A stretch of DNA of 64,000 nt from NCBI RefSeq assembly GCF_014207955.1, contig NZ_JACHLK010000004.1, positions 124,001 through 188,000 on the forward strand. Direction: 5' to 3'. The notes under the pieces were generated by a model. The model saw only the letters and a program-made list of their open reading frames with translations, did no database searches and was not told the DNA's origin. Source of the stretch: Acidovorax soli (GTDB lineage Bacteria > Pseudomonadota > Gammaproteobacteria > Burkholderiales > Burkholderiaceae_C). This document shows, piece after piece, positions 41,956 through 52,271 of the stretch (position 1 is the first letter of the stretch; each line of letters starts with the position of its first letter). Both the position numbers and the translations under genes were made by a program.

Positions 41956-42894
41956 ATGAATGAGCAAGACGACGCAGTGCTGGCCACTGCGCCCACCGAC
42001 GGCAATGGCGCTGCAGCGCCGGGCGGCGAAGCCCGCAACCCGCTGCTGACGGCGCTGGGCGAGCGCGTGCGCAACCTGCGCGCGCAGCGCGGGCTCACGC
42101 GCAAGGCCGTGGCCCTTGCGGCCGACGTGTCCGAGCGCCACCTGGCCAACCTGGAATACGGCACGGGCAATGCCTCCATCCTGGTGCTGCAGCAGGTGGC
42201 GGGTGCCTTGCACTGCTCCCTGGCCGAGCTGGTGGGGGACGTCACGACCAGTTCGCCCGAATGGCTGCTGATCCGCGAGCTGCTCGAAAACCGCAGCGAG
42301 GCCGACCTGCGCCGCGTGCGCATCGCCCTGGGCGAGCTGCTCGGCACGGCCTCGGTCGACCCGGCGCGGCACACGCGCATCGCCCTCATCGGCCTGCGCG
42401 GTGCGGGCAAGTCCACCCTGGGCCAGATGCTCGCGGACGACTTGGACGTGCCCTTCGTGGAGCTGAGCCGCGAGATCGAGAAGCTCGCGGGCTGCAGTGT
42501 GCGCGAAATCCACGACCTCTATGGCACCAACGCCTACCGCCGCTACGAGCGCCGCGCGCTCGAAGAGACCATCCAGATCTACAGCGAGGTGGTGATCGCC
42601 ACCCCGGGCGGCATCGTCTCCGACCCCGCCACCTTCAATGAGCTGCTGGCCCACTGCACCACGGTCTGGCTGCAGGCCGCGCCCGAGGAGCACATGGGCC
42701 GCGTGGCCGCGCAGGGCGACACCCGCCCCATGGCTGCCAGCAAGGAGGCCATGGACGACCTGCGCCGCATTCTGAGCGGTCGCGCGGCCTTCTATTCCAA
42801 GGCCGATCTCTCGGTGGACACCAGTGGCAAGAGCCTGGCCCAAGCCTTCCAAGGATTGCGCTCGGTAGCCAAGCAGTCGATGAGCGCCTCCTGA
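41956..42894 (+). CDS. boxR: BoxR: helix-turn-helix regulator fused to a shikimate-kinase-like domain
   Basis: This 312-residue regulator of aerobic benzoyl-CoA degradation has an N-terminal XRE-type helix-turn-helix (about 30-90): LGERVRNLRAQRGLTRKAVALAADVSERHLANLE, key parts RGLTRKAVA and SERHLANLEYGTG. A shikimate-kinase-like domain follows from about 138 with Walker A IALIGLRGAGKSTLGQ, ELSREIEKLAGCS and ATPGGIVSDP. In BoxR and BzdR this domain senses benzoyl-CoA and relieves repression. It lies between the two divergent box transcription units, ideally placed to bind the TGCA palindromes on both sides. The start at 41956 follows an AAGGA site. Confidence 0.95.
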   Translation: MNEQDDAVLATAPTDGNGAAAPGGEARNPLLTALGERVRNLRAQRGLTRKAVALAADVSERHLANLEYGTGNASILVLQQVAGALHCSLAELVGDVTTSSPEWLLIRELLENRSEADLRRVRIALGELLGTASVDPARHTRIALIGLRGAGKSTLGQMLADDLDVPFVELSREIEKLAGCSVREIHDLYGTNAYRRYERRALEETIQIYSEVVIATPGGIVSDPATFNELLAHCTTVWLQAAPEEHMGRVAAQGDTRPMAASKEAMDDLRRILSGRAAFYSKADLSVDTSGKSLAQAFQGLRSVAKQSMSAS

Positions 42895-42973
42895 GCGCCT
42901 GACCCCGCTCTCGGCGGGGACCCGTCACACCTTTCGCAACGAAAAAAGCAGTCCAGGCATTGACGCGTCCGTA

Positions 42974-42995
42974 AACATGCATCATGATGCATGTT
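42974..42995. promoter_or_regulatory. Perfect 22-bp palindromic BoxR operator upstream of boxC
   Basis: Two 11-base arms reading AACATGCATCA and its complement form a perfect palindrome that contains TGCA-N6-TGCA. A further TGCA lies at 43011-43014. It lies 76-97 bases before the boxC start, in an AT-rich region likely to hold the promoter. A weak GC hairpin at 42903-42920 follows the boxR stop, but no T run makes it a convincing terminator. Confidence 0.75.
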
Positions 42996-43070
42996 ATCGA
43001 AATCAAAAGCTGCATTATTTTTCTTGTTTTGAGGTTTGCAGCCGCCCCCCGGCCCCACAGGAGACATGCC

Positions 43071-44744
<1,674 letters not shown>

Positions 44745-44775
44745 CCCGCCGCCCCCACCATCCAAGGAGACCTCC

Positions 44776-46203
44776 ATGAGCACCATCAACTACAGCGAGA
44801 AGATCCCCAACAACGTCAACCTGAGCGAAGACCGCACGCTGCAGCGCGCGCTCGAAGGCTGGCAGCCCAACTTCATCAACTGGTGGGACGACGTGGGCCC
44901 CGAGGGTTCGACCAACCACGAGGTCTACCTGCGCACCGCCGTGAGCGTGGACCCGCAGGGCTGGGCCCAGTTCGGCCATGTGAAGATGCGCGACTACCGC
45001 TGGGGCATCTTCCTGAACCCGGGCGACGCCAACCGCGAGATCCACTTCGGCGACCACAAGGGCGAGAAGGCCTGGCAGGACGTGCCCGGCGAGCACCGCG
45101 CCAACCTGCGCCGCATCATCGTGACGCAGGGCGATACCGAGCCCGCTTCGGTCGAGCAGCAGCGCCACCTGGGCCTCACGGCGCCCAGCATGTACGACCT
45201 GCGCAACCTGTTCCAGATCAACGTGGAAGAGGGCCGCCACCTGTGGGCCATGGTCTACCTGCTGCACAAGCACTTCGGCCGCGACGGCCGCGAAGAGGCC
45301 GAGGCCCTGCTGCAGCGCACCTCGGGCGACGAGAACAACCCGCGCATCCTGGGGGCCTTCAACGAGGCCACGCCCGACTGGCTGGCGTTCTTCATGTTCA
45401 CCTACTTCACGGACCGCGACGGCAAGTTCCAGCTCTCGGCCCTGGCCGAAAGCGCCTTCGACCCGCTGGCGCGCACCACCAAATTCATGCTGACCGAAGA
45501 GGCGCACCACATGTTCGTGGGCGAGAGCGGCGTCTCGCGCGTGCTCACGCGCACCGCCCAGGTCATGAACGAGCTCAAGACCGACGACCCGCAGAAGATC
45601 CGCGCCGCCGGCGCCATCGACCTGGGCACGGTGCAGCGCTACCTGAACTTCCACTACAGCGTCACCATCGACCTGTTCGGTGCCGACCAGTCGAGCAACG
45701 CCGCCATCTTCTACAGCTCGGGCCTCAAGGGCCGCTACGAGGAAGGCAAGCGCACCGACGACCATGTGCTCAAGGGCCAGACCTACAAGGTGCTGGAGGT
45801 CAAGGACGGCCAGCTCGTCGAGAAGGACGTGCCCATGCTCAACGCGCTCAACGAGGTACTGCGCGACGACTTCATCAAGGACTCGGTGGCCGGCGTGGGC
45901 CGCTGGAACAAGGTGCTGGAAAAAGCCGGCATCCCCACCCGCCTGGTGGTGCCGCACAAGGCCTTCAACCGCCAGATCGGTGCGCTCGCGGGCATCAAGA
46001 TGTCGCCCGAGGGCCGTGTGGTGAACGACATGGAATGGGCCGCCAAGAAGAACGAGTGGCTGCCCAGCGCCGAGGATTTTGCCTTCGTCGCCTCGCTCAT
46101 GGGCCGTGTGGTCGAGCCCGGAAAGTTCGCTGGCTGGATCGCGCCGCCGGTCATGGGCATCAACCGCCAGCCGGTCGACTTCGAATACGTGCGTTTCGGC
46201 TGA
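44776..46203 (+). CDS. boxB: Benzoyl-CoA epoxidase, oxygenase component B
   Basis: This 475-residue class I di-iron oxygenase adds an oxygen atom to benzoyl-CoA, giving the 2,3-epoxide. Iron-binding ExxH elements appear in NVEEGRHLWAMVYLLH (near residues 152-155) and LTEEAHHMFVGESGV (near 240-245). NFINWWDDVGPEGS, MRDYRWGIFL and AGIKMSPEGRVVNDMEWA are characteristic family blocks. It works with the reductase BoxA. It lies 31 bases after boxC with an AAGGAG site. The intergenic stretch to boxA is longer than usual for this operon and holds two hairpins. Confidence 0.96.
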   Translation: MSTINYSEKIPNNVNLSEDRTLQRALEGWQPNFINWWDDVGPEGSTNHEVYLRTAVSVDPQGWAQFGHVKMRDYRWGIFLNPGDANREIHFGDHKGEKAWQDVPGEHRANLRRIIVTQGDTEPASVEQQRHLGLTAPSMYDLRNLFQINVEEGRHLWAMVYLLHKHFGRDGREEAEALLQRTSGDENNPRILGAFNEATPDWLAFFMFTYFTDRDGKFQLSALAESAFDPLARTTKFMLTEEAHHMFVGESGVSRVLTRTAQVMNELKTDDPQKIRAAGAIDLGTVQRYLNFHYSVTIDLFGADQSSNAAIFYSSGLKGRYEEGKRTDDHVLKGQTYKVLEVKDGQLVEKDVPMLNALNEVLRDDFIKDSVAGVGRWNKVLEKAGIPTRLVVPHKAFNRQIGALAGIKMSPEGRVVNDMEWAAKKNEWLPSAEDFAFVASLMGRVVEPGKFAGWIAPPVMGINRQPVDFEYVRFG

Positions 46204-46216
46204 TGGACAAAGCAGC

Positions 46217-46304
46217 GCCCTCGGCGTATGAACGAGGGCAGCAGGGACGGCGGCCGGCCCCACGAGCACGAAAGGCCCCGTCCCGACCCCCGCGCCTGCG
46301 GGGG
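46217..46304 (+). other. Two intercistronic hairpins between boxB and boxA
   Basis: The first stem is GCCCTCG/CGAGGGC (46217-46239) with a 9-base loop. The second is CCCCCGC-GCCT-GCGGGGG (46287-46304), ending just before the boxA ribosome site. Neither is followed by a T run. They could stabilise or process the transcript or partly hide the boxA ribosome site. These roles are inferred. Confidence 0.5.
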
Positions 46305-46321
46305 TGACACAGGAGAACTAC

Positions 46322-47593
46322 ATGGACATGGCCGTTGAAGCCGGGGTCATCAAGCAGCACCTGATCGACCCGGAAATCTGCATCCGCTGCAACACCTGCG
46401 AGGCGACCTGCCCCGTCAACGCGATCACGCACGACGACAACAACTACGTTGTGCGCGCTGACGTCTGCAATGGCTGCATGGCCTGCATCTCGCCCTGCCC
46501 CACGGGCTCCATCGACAACTGGCGCACCATGCCCCTGGTGCGCGCCTATTCCATCGAGGAACAGCTGACCTGGGAGTCCCTGCCCGCCGAGCTCAGCCCC
46601 GAAGAACTGGCGGCGGCTGGTGTCGATGGCGATACGGCAGAGGCCCCTGTTGCCGTGCCGGCTGTGGCCACGACCGAGCCCGGCGTGCAGCCCCAGCCTC
46701 CCATGCACCGGGGCGCCACCGTGCCGCCCTGGTCGGCCGCGCACGCCTACACCAACCTCTACCCGCCCAAGTCGCCCACCACGGCCACCGTGGTCGGCAA
46801 TTTCAACTGCACCGAGGCTGGGTTCGAGAGCGAGACGCACCATGTGGTGCTGGACTTCGGCAGCCTGCCCTTCCCCGTGCTCGAAGGCCAGTCCATCGGC
46901 ATCATTCCCCCGGGCGCCGATGCCCTGGGCAAGCGCCACCATGCGCGCCAGTACTCGATCGCCAGCGCGCGCAATGGCGAGCGGCCGGGCTACAACAACT
47001 TGGCGCTCACCGTGAAGCGCGTCACCTCCGACCACGACGGCAACCCCGTGCGCGGCGTCGCGTCCAACTACGTCTGCGACCTCAAGGTGGGCGACAAGGT
47101 GGAGGTGGTGGGCCCGTTCGGCCACTCCTTCCTCATGCCCAACCACCCCAAATCGCATGTGGTGATGATCTGCACCGGCACGGGCAGCGCGCCCATGCGC
47201 GCCATGACCGAGTGGCGCCGGCGCCTGCGCAAGAGCGGCAAGTTCGAGGGCGGCAAGCTCATGCTGTTCTTTGGCGCGCGCACCCAGCAGGAGCTACCCT
47301 ACTTCGGCCCGCTGCAAAGCCTGCCCAAGGACTTCATCGACATCAACCTGGCGTTCTCGCGCACGCCGGGCCAGCCCCGGCGCTATGTGCAGGACCTGAT
47401 GCGCGAGCGCGCCCCCGATCTGGCCGAACTGCTGCGCGACGGCAACAGCCACTTCTATGTCTGCGGCCTCAAGAGCATGGAAGAGGGCGTGGTGCTGGCC
47501 TTGCGCGATGTGGCGGCCGAGGCCGGCCTGGACTGGGAGGCGCTGGCAAGCACCCTGGCGCGCGAAGGGCGCCTGCACCTGGAGACTTACTAG
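46322..47593 (+). CDS. boxA: Benzoyl-CoA epoxidase, reductase component A
   Basis: This 423-residue NADPH-dependent iron-sulfur flavoprotein supplies electrons to BoxB. The N-terminal bacterial ferredoxin domain binds two [4Fe-4S] clusters through C20, C23, C26, C30 and C49, C52, C55, C59 ([12 protein letters not shown] and [12 protein letters not shown]). A Pro/Ala-rich linker leads to a ferredoxin-NADP reductase part with [12 protein letters not shown] (FAD), [14 protein letters not shown] (NADPH) and the C-terminal LHLETY aromatic end. The ATG at 46322 has AGGAG 9 bases upstream; a GTG at 46304 is also in frame. Its last 4 bases overlap a convergent gene. Confidence 0.95.
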   Translation: MDMAVEAGVIKQHLIDPEICIRCNTCEATCPVNAITHDDNNYVVRADVCNGCMACISPCPTGSIDNWRTMPLVRAYSIEEQLTWESLPAELSPEELAAAGVDGDTAEAPVAVPAVATTEPGVQPQPPMHRGATVPPWSAAHAYTNLYPPKSPTTATVVGNFNCTEAGFESETHHVVLDFGSLPFPVLEGQSIGIIPPGADALGKRHHARQYSIASARNGERPGYNNLALTVKRVTSDHDGNPVRGVASNYVCDLKVGDKVEVVGPFGHSFLMPNHPKSHVVMICTGTGSAPMRAMTEWRRRLRKSGKFEGGKLMLFFGARTQQELPYFGPLQSLPKDFIDINLAFSRTPGQPRRYVQDLMRERAPDLAELLRDGNSHFYVCGLKSMEEGVVLALRDVAAEAGLDWEALASTLAREGRLHLETY

Positions 47594-48348
47594 CCTCCGG
47601 TCAGGCTGGCCAGGCCTTCCTGCCGCAGCAGTTCCTCGTACCACTGCTGGTAGCCCGCGCTGCTCGGGTGCAGGCCGTCGGCGGCATGGAGCGCGTCGGC
47701 GCGCTGCACGAACGGGTCCTGCGCGCGCGGCTTGAGCAGGCGGATGTAGCGCACGCCGCTCTCCAGCGCCACCGCCTGCGCGGTGGCATGCAGGCGCTTG
47801 GAGCGGCCCTCCAGAAACCACGAGACGGGTGGCATGAACAGCGGCGCATGGCCGACATTGCCGCAGGGCATGAGCACCACCTGCTTGCCGCGCGCCTTGG
47901 CCGTGCGGATGGCCTGTTCCATATGGCCGTGCAACTGCTGTTCTGAAGTCAGCCGGATCACATCGTTGCCACCCGCGAGCACCAGCACCAGGTCGTACCC
48001 GGGACGCGCTTGCTCCAGCTGGGCCTGCACGTCCTCGAATTTGGCGCCGTTGCGGGCCAGGTTGTCGATCTGCCAGCGCGGGTGGGCGGCACCGATGCGC
48101 CCCGCCAGGCTGTCTTCGGGGCGCGCCGCGCCCGTGCCCACGGCCGTGCTGTCGCCGACCACGAGGATGCGCCGCTCGGGCTGGGCCGGCTGGGCTGCGT
48201 AGGGGCGTGATGCCTTGGCCAGGTCCGAGGCCGTCATCAGGCGCCAGGGCGCACAACCCGTGAGCAACAGGGCCCCGGCCGCCACGGCGGCCAAAGTCCA
48301 CCAGCGGGGCCGCAGGGCATGGAAGGTGGAGTGGCGCAGCGTGGGCAT
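47590..48348 (-). CDS. SGNH/GDSL-family hydrolase lipoprotein
   Basis: This 252-residue exported esterase-like protein has a signal peptide with lipobox LLLTGCAP (Cys near residue 32). Its SGNH motifs are [15 protein letters not shown] (nucleophile Ser), [21 protein letters not shown] (the oxyanion Asn) and [10 protein letters not shown] with the catalytic Asp and His. It is probably an acyl-ester hydrolase anchored in the envelope. It is convergent with boxA and does not seem connected with benzoate metabolism. Confidence 0.85.
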   Translation of the reverse strand: MPTLRHSTFHALRPRWWTLAAVAAGALLLTGCAPWRLMTASDLAKASRPYAAQPAQPERRILVVGDSTAVGTGAARPEDSLAGRIGAAHPRWQIDNLARNGAKFEDVQAQLEQARPGYDLVLVLAGGNDVIRLTSEQQLHGHMEQAIRTAKARGKQVVLMPCGNVGHAPLFMPPVSWFLEGRSKRLHATAQAVALESGVRYIRLLKPRAQDPFVQRADALHAADGLHPSSAGYQQWYEELLRQEGLASLTGG

Positions 48349-48471
48349 GGGGCGGTGGTGCAGGCGACAGGGGTCGATACTGCAGAGTACGTGCCCGTGC
48401 CGGCACTGGATGTCGGCCGCATGAACGCCTGCGCGTAGGACGCTGGCTGCGTCCCCCGGTGTGCGCAGGGC

Positions 48472-49872
48472 CTACTTCTTGAACACCACGGCATCCAGCC
48501 CCATGCGCTGGATGGTCTGCGCGGCCGTGTCGGCCTCGGCCTTGGTCGCGAAGGGGCCCACGCGCACGCGGATGCGCGGGCCCTTGGCGCTTTCCAGTGG
48601 CTGGCGGAAGGCCGGCAGGCCCTCGTTGAGCAGGCGCGACTGGGTCTTGCGCGCATTGGCCTCTTCGGCGAACAGGCCCACATTGATGTAGAAGCCCGAG
48701 GCACTGCCCACCATGGCGAGTTCGGGGTCGCTGGCGGCCGAGGCGGCCGGACTGGCCGGGGCAGGGGCCGGACGGGCGGGCTTGCTCGCCGCCGGGGTGC
48801 TGGGCGTGGCCTTGGAGGCGGGGGCTGCCGGGGCGCTGGGCCTGGTCTTGGCTGGCGGGGCCGAGGCCGCTGGAGCGGGCGCCGGGGCCGGCTTGCTGGC
48901 CGCTACCGGGGGCGTGGCGGCCTTGGAGGCCGGGGGCGCTGGCGTGGTGGCTGCGGGGGCCTTGGCGGCAGCGACCGGGGCAGGCGCGCTGGGCGCAGCC
49001 TGGGCCGCGGGTGGATTGGCCGCCGGGTTGCGCGTTGCGGGTGCCGAGGCCGCCGGTGGTGTTGGGGGGGCGGGCGCAGGTGCGGGCGCTGGAGCCGGTG
49101 CCTGGGCGCTTGCGGTGGCGGCCGGCGCTGCGGCCTCGGGGGCTGCGGTGTCGCTGGCCGGGGCAGCGGGCGCGGCCGGTGTGGATGCCGCACCGCGCAG
49201 CACCGATACGGCCGCCAGGCCCGAGGTGGGTACGGCCGCGGACGCCGTGGCTGCGGGGGGCTGGGCCGTGGTGGCCTCCGTGCCGGTGGCACCCGGCGGG
49301 AACAGCAGGTAGGCGAGCACGGCCGTGGCCACCACGACCACATGCCCGATGATCACCGCGCTCAGCCGCTGGCGCGAGCTGGCCTGGCGCTCCAGCAGCG
49401 CCGCGGCTTCGGGCACGGTGCGCGAGGCCGAGAGGGCGCGTGCAATGCGCTTGCGGATCTCGGTGTGCAGCACTGCGTTGGCGAACAGCCCCGGCACGGC
49501 GCAGCTGAACAGCACGATGGCGGCCAGGAGGCCCCATTCCACCTGCGGCGGCAGGTGCAGGAACTGGCGGCCCAGGCCGAACACCAGCAGCGCCAGCCCC
49601 TCGGCGGCGGCCACATAGACCAGGGCCGCGCCCCAGAGCTGGCGAAACACCAGCCAGCTCAGCGTGCACAGTGCGGCCGGCCAGTTCCAGGTGGTGGTGG
49701 TGCGCCCCGCATCGTCGAAGCGCGCAAAGACCGGCAGGTAGTGCTCGGTGTTGACGGGGCCCAGGGCCACGCGGTACAGCGCCGTCATGGCATTGTCCGA
49801 CGGGGAGTCCAGCGACATGGGTGCGATGGCGTTGGCAGGGTCCAGTGTCAAGGGCATGCCCGATTCTGGCAT
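48472..49872 (-). CDS. Membrane protein with Ala/Pro-rich linker and C-terminal SPOR domain
   Basis: This 466-residue protein begins with a short cytosolic stretch and an N-terminal region holding two or three hydrophobic segments (about 70-130: LVYVAAAEGLALLVFGLG, LLAAIVLFSCAVPGLFANA). Another membrane helix follows near 180-200 (IIGHVVVVATAVLAYLLF). A roughly 180-residue low-complexity Ala/Pro/Ser region comes next, then a C-terminal SPOR domain (about 390-466: GFYINVGLFAEEANARKTQS, RIRVRVGPFATKAEADTAA). SPOR domains bind denuded peptidoglycan at the division septum. The ATG at 49872 has an AGGGG site; ATG 49857 is possible. The linker is strongly GC-biased and may vary in length. Confidence 0.78.
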   Translation of the reverse strand: MPESGMPLTLDPANAIAPMSLDSPSDNAMTALYRVALGPVNTEHYLPVFARFDDAGRTTTTWNWPAALCTLSWLVFRQLWGAALVYVAAAEGLALLVFGLGRQFLHLPPQVEWGLLAAIVLFSCAVPGLFANAVLHTEIRKRIARALSASRTVPEAAALLERQASSRQRLSAVIIGHVVVVATAVLAYLLFPPGATGTEATTAQPPAATASAAVPTSGLAAVSVLRGAASTPAAPAAPASDTAAPEAAAPAATASAQAPAPAPAPAPAPPTPPAASAPATRNPAANPPAAQAAPSAPAPVAAAKAPAATTPAPPASKAATPPVAASKPAPAPAPAASAPPAKTRPSAPAAPASKATPSTPAASKPARPAPAPASPAASAASDPELAMVGSASGFYINVGLFAEEANARKTQSRLLNEGLPAFRQPLESAKGPRIRVRVGPFATKAEADTAAQTIQRMGLDAVVFKK

Positions 49873-49930
49873 GGGCTGCGGCCCCTGTGAAAGAGGGAAG
49901 TGGCCGCGGGATTGGCAGTTCAAAGACCGA

Positions 49931-50932
49931 TCAAGCGCCGCCCCTGACCATGGCCATGACCTTGGCGGCATCCAGGGTCGCAGCCTTCTCGCGGATCTGC
50001 GGCAGGTACTGCGTCTGCAGGTCCTTGGCCGGGCCGAGCAGGTTCTGGAAGCTCTCGCGCAGCACGGCGGTGCTCATCACGCGGCCGCCCGCGTAGTAGC
50101 GTTTGGCCACCTGGCCCAGGGCATAGGTGGTGGCGAACGAGAAGGCCATGCCCGTGGCCGCCTGGCCGATGCCGCCAATGGTGCGGCCCGCGACCTTGCC
50201 CAGCAGGCCGCCGAGCAGCTTGCGGCCGAACTGCTCGATGTACTGCGAGGCCATGCCCACGCCGGCCGCCGCGATGAAGTCCTTGATGTGGCCCTGGTCC
50301 AGCTCCACGCCATGCGCCTTGCCCACGGCGTAGACCATCTTCACCTGCAGGGGGATGATGGCCATCGACGCCCAGGACTGCGGCAGCAGCTCCAGCGCGC
50401 CGCACAGCAGCGCGTAGTTCAGGATGCTCTTGTCCAGCTCGGCGTCCGGCACCTGCGGCACATTGCGCACGGGCAAGGCCGCCGCTGCGGCGGCGGCCGC
50501 CGTGCCCGCAGCCACGGGGGCCAGGCCCCGGGCAATGGGCGCGGCGCGTTCGGCCACTTCCACCAGCGCATCGGCCTGCTGCTCGAAGGCCGCGGTGTCG
50601 CCGTCGCCCAGTTGCAGCCAGCCCTTGAGCTGCGCGAGGAAGGCGCGCTCGGTATCGGTCTGGCGCCCGTCCACATCGCAGACGCAGACCGCCATTTCAT
50701 AGGCCAGCTGGCGCAGGCCCGGCTCGGCCAGGGCCCGGGCGGCGGCCTCGGCGCTGGTGCGCTGCAGCAGCACGTCCTGCACCAGGCGCGGCAGGTCGAT
50801 GGCGGGCGCGTCCTGGGCCAGCGATTGGGCAATGCGCCGGATCTCCTCGCGCTCGCTGTCGCCCTTGTGGCCGTCGGCAAAGGCGGCGAACAGGGCGATG
50901 GTGAGAATGGCTTGTTGCTGGTCGAGTTGCAT
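49931..50932 (-). CDS. TerB-like/DUF697-type protein of unknown function
   Basis: This 333-residue protein has an N-terminal half (about 1-120) resembling a TerB-type helical domain: QQQAILTIALFAAFADGHKG, DSEREEIRRIAQSL, then CDVDGRQTDTERAFLAQL with acidic pairs. An Ala-rich hinge leads to a C-terminal half with glycine-rich amphipathic helices (IPLQVKMVYAVGKAHGVEL, DFIAAAGVGMASQYIEQFGRKLL, abbreviated by AAAGVGMASQYIE) of the DUF697 type, often seen in membrane-associated GTPase systems. It has no signal peptide. It lies just upstream of the SPOR gene on the same strand and may be co-transcribed with it. Function is unknown. Confidence 0.7.
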   Translation of the reverse strand: MQLDQQQAILTIALFAAFADGHKGDSEREEIRRIAQSLAQDAPAIDLPRLVQDVLLQRTSAEAAARALAEPGLRQLAYEMAVCVCDVDGRQTDTERAFLAQLKGWLQLGDGDTAAFEQQADALVEVAERAAPIARGLAPVAAGTAAAAAAAALPVRNVPQVPDAELDKSILNYALLCGALELLPQSWASMAIIPLQVKMVYAVGKAHGVELDQGHIKDFIAAAGVGMASQYIEQFGRKLLGGLLGKVAGRTIGGIGQAATGMAFSFATTYALGQVAKRYYAGGRVMSTAVLRESFQNLLGPAKDLQTQYLPQIREKAATLDAAKVMAMVRGGA

Positions 50933-51106
50933 GGAGCGGTGGTTCCTTTCGGATCCAGGTTGGCAGAACAGGGCAACAGTGTGGCAAACCCGGGCTTTTC
51001 CACCAATGCGGTGGGGGCTTGCAGGGTGGCCAATGGCCGTACCGCTGCAAGGACGCGCCAATCGGCCTAGGATGTTGGCCAACCCATTTGACCTTTCGGT
51101 GACCGC

Positions 51107-51760
51107 ATGACCACAGCCCTCAAGATCGATTTCGTCTCCGACGTCTCCTGCCCCTGGTGCATCATCGGCCTCAAGTCGCTGGAGCAGGCGGCCGAGCGCC
51201 TCAAGGGCGAGGTCGCGCTCGACCTGCACTTTCAACCCTTCGAGCTGAATCCGCAGATGGCCCCAGAAGGCCAGGACATCGCCGAGCACCTGCACGAGAA
51301 GTACGGCGCCACGCCCGAGCAGAGCCAGAAGAACCGCGACGCCATCGCCGCACGCGGCGCGGCCCTGGGCTTCACCTTCAACATGGCGCAGCGCAGCCGC
51401 ATCTACAACACCTTCGACGCCCACCGCCTGCTGCACTGGGCCGAGGAAGAGAGCGACAAGCAGCCGGCCCTGAAGCACGCGCTGTTCAAGGCCTACTTCA
51501 CCGATGGCCAGAGCCCTGGCGACCATGAGGTGCTGGCCCGCGTGGCGGGTGAGGTGGGGCTCGACGAGGCCGAGGCCCGTGCCGTGCTGGCGTCGGACCG
51601 CTATGCCGACGCGGTGCGCGAGCGCGAGCAGTTCTACCTGCAGCAGGGCATCCACTCGGTGCCGGCCATCATCATCAACGACCGCCACCTGATCTCGGGC
51701 GGCCAGCCGCCGGAGGTTTTCGAACAGGCTCTGCGCCAGATCGCATCCGGAAAAGCATGA
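51107..51760 (+). CDS. FrnE-like DsbA-family oxidoreductase (cytosolic)
   Basis: This 217-residue thioredoxin-fold protein has CPWC at residues 15-18 (SDVSCPWCIIGLKSLEQA), the large helical insert of the DsbA/2-hydroxychromene-2-carboxylate-isomerase group, and the cis-Pro segment IHSVPAIIINDRHLISGGQ. No signal peptide, so it acts in the cytosol. FrnE-type proteins are protein disulfide isomerases linked to oxidative stress; some relatives act on polyketide or aromatic substrates. It stands alone, followed by a clear hairpin terminator. Confidence 0.88.
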   Translation: MTTALKIDFVSDVSCPWCIIGLKSLEQAAERLKGEVALDLHFQPFELNPQMAPEGQDIAEHLHEKYGATPEQSQKNRDAIAARGAALGFTFNMAQRSRIYNTFDAHRLLHWAEEESDKQPALKHALFKAYFTDGQSPGDHEVLARVAGEVGLDEAEARAVLASDRYADAVREREQFYLQQGIHSVPAIIINDRHLISGGQPPEVFEQALRQIASGKA

Positions 51761-51763
51761 AGA

Positions 51764-51783
51764 AAGGGCGCCGAGGCGCCCTT
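51764..51783. terminator. Bidirectional hairpin terminator between FrnE-like gene and creA
   Basis: The stem AAGGGCGCC and its perfect complement (9 bp, central GA) lie 4 bases after one stop codon and 2 bases before the convergent one. A short T-containing tail follows on each strand. Confidence 0.75.
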
Positions 51784-51785
51784 CG

Positions 51786-52271
51786 TCATTTCAGAGGAAT
51801 CGGGGTGGCCCGGTCCACCGGCACGGCTGTCACACTGTTCTGCGGCGAGCCGTCCACCAGTTTTTCCGAGTAGGTGAGGTAGACCAGGGTGTTGCGTGCC
51901 GGGTCCACCATGCGCACCACGCGCAGGCGCTTGAACAGGATGGACAGGCGCTCGCTGAACACCTCTTCCTGCTTGCGCAGCGGCGCGGGGAAGTTCACCG
52001 GCCCGGTCTGGCGGCAGGCGATCGAGGCTTCGGAGCGGTCTTCGGCCAGGCCCAGCGATCCCTTGATGCCGCCCGTGCGGGCGCGCGAGACATAGCAGGT
52101 CACGCCCTGCACCGCGGGGTCGTCGTAGGCCTCGACGATGATGTCGTGGTCGCGGCCCAGCAGCTTGAAGGCCGTGTCCACCGTGCCGATCTTGTCGGGG
52201 GCGGCGCTGGCGGCGCCCGCCGCCAGCAGCGTGCAAGCGGCCAGGGCCGCCGTGCGCAGGGTGGCGCGCAT
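51786..52271 (-). CDS. creA: CreA family protein (periplasmic)
   Basis: This 161-residue secreted protein has signal peptide RTAALAACTLLAAGAASAAPD, then the conserved CreA core: KIGTVDTAFKLLGRDHDIIVEA, GVTCYVSRARTGGIKGSLGLAED, SEASIACRQTGPV and LVYLTYSEKLVDGSPQNSVTAV. Two cysteines could form a disulfide. Biochemical function of the family is unknown. Its start codon shares one base with the cphA stop (TGATG), so it is translationally coupled to the cyanophycin genes. Confidence 0.88.
   Translation of the reverse strand: MRATLRTAALAACTLLAAGAASAAPDKIGTVDTAFKLLGRDHDIIVEAYDDPAVQGVTCYVSRARTGGIKGSLGLAEDRSEASIACRQTGPVNFPAPLRKQEEVFSERLSILFKRLRVVRMVDPARNTLVYLTYSEKLVDGSPQNSVTAVPVDRATPIPLK

Noticed and set aside
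42900..42925. GC hairpin after boxR as terminator
   Set aside because: A short stem CCCCGC/GCGGGG without a T run; possible but not supported enough to list.
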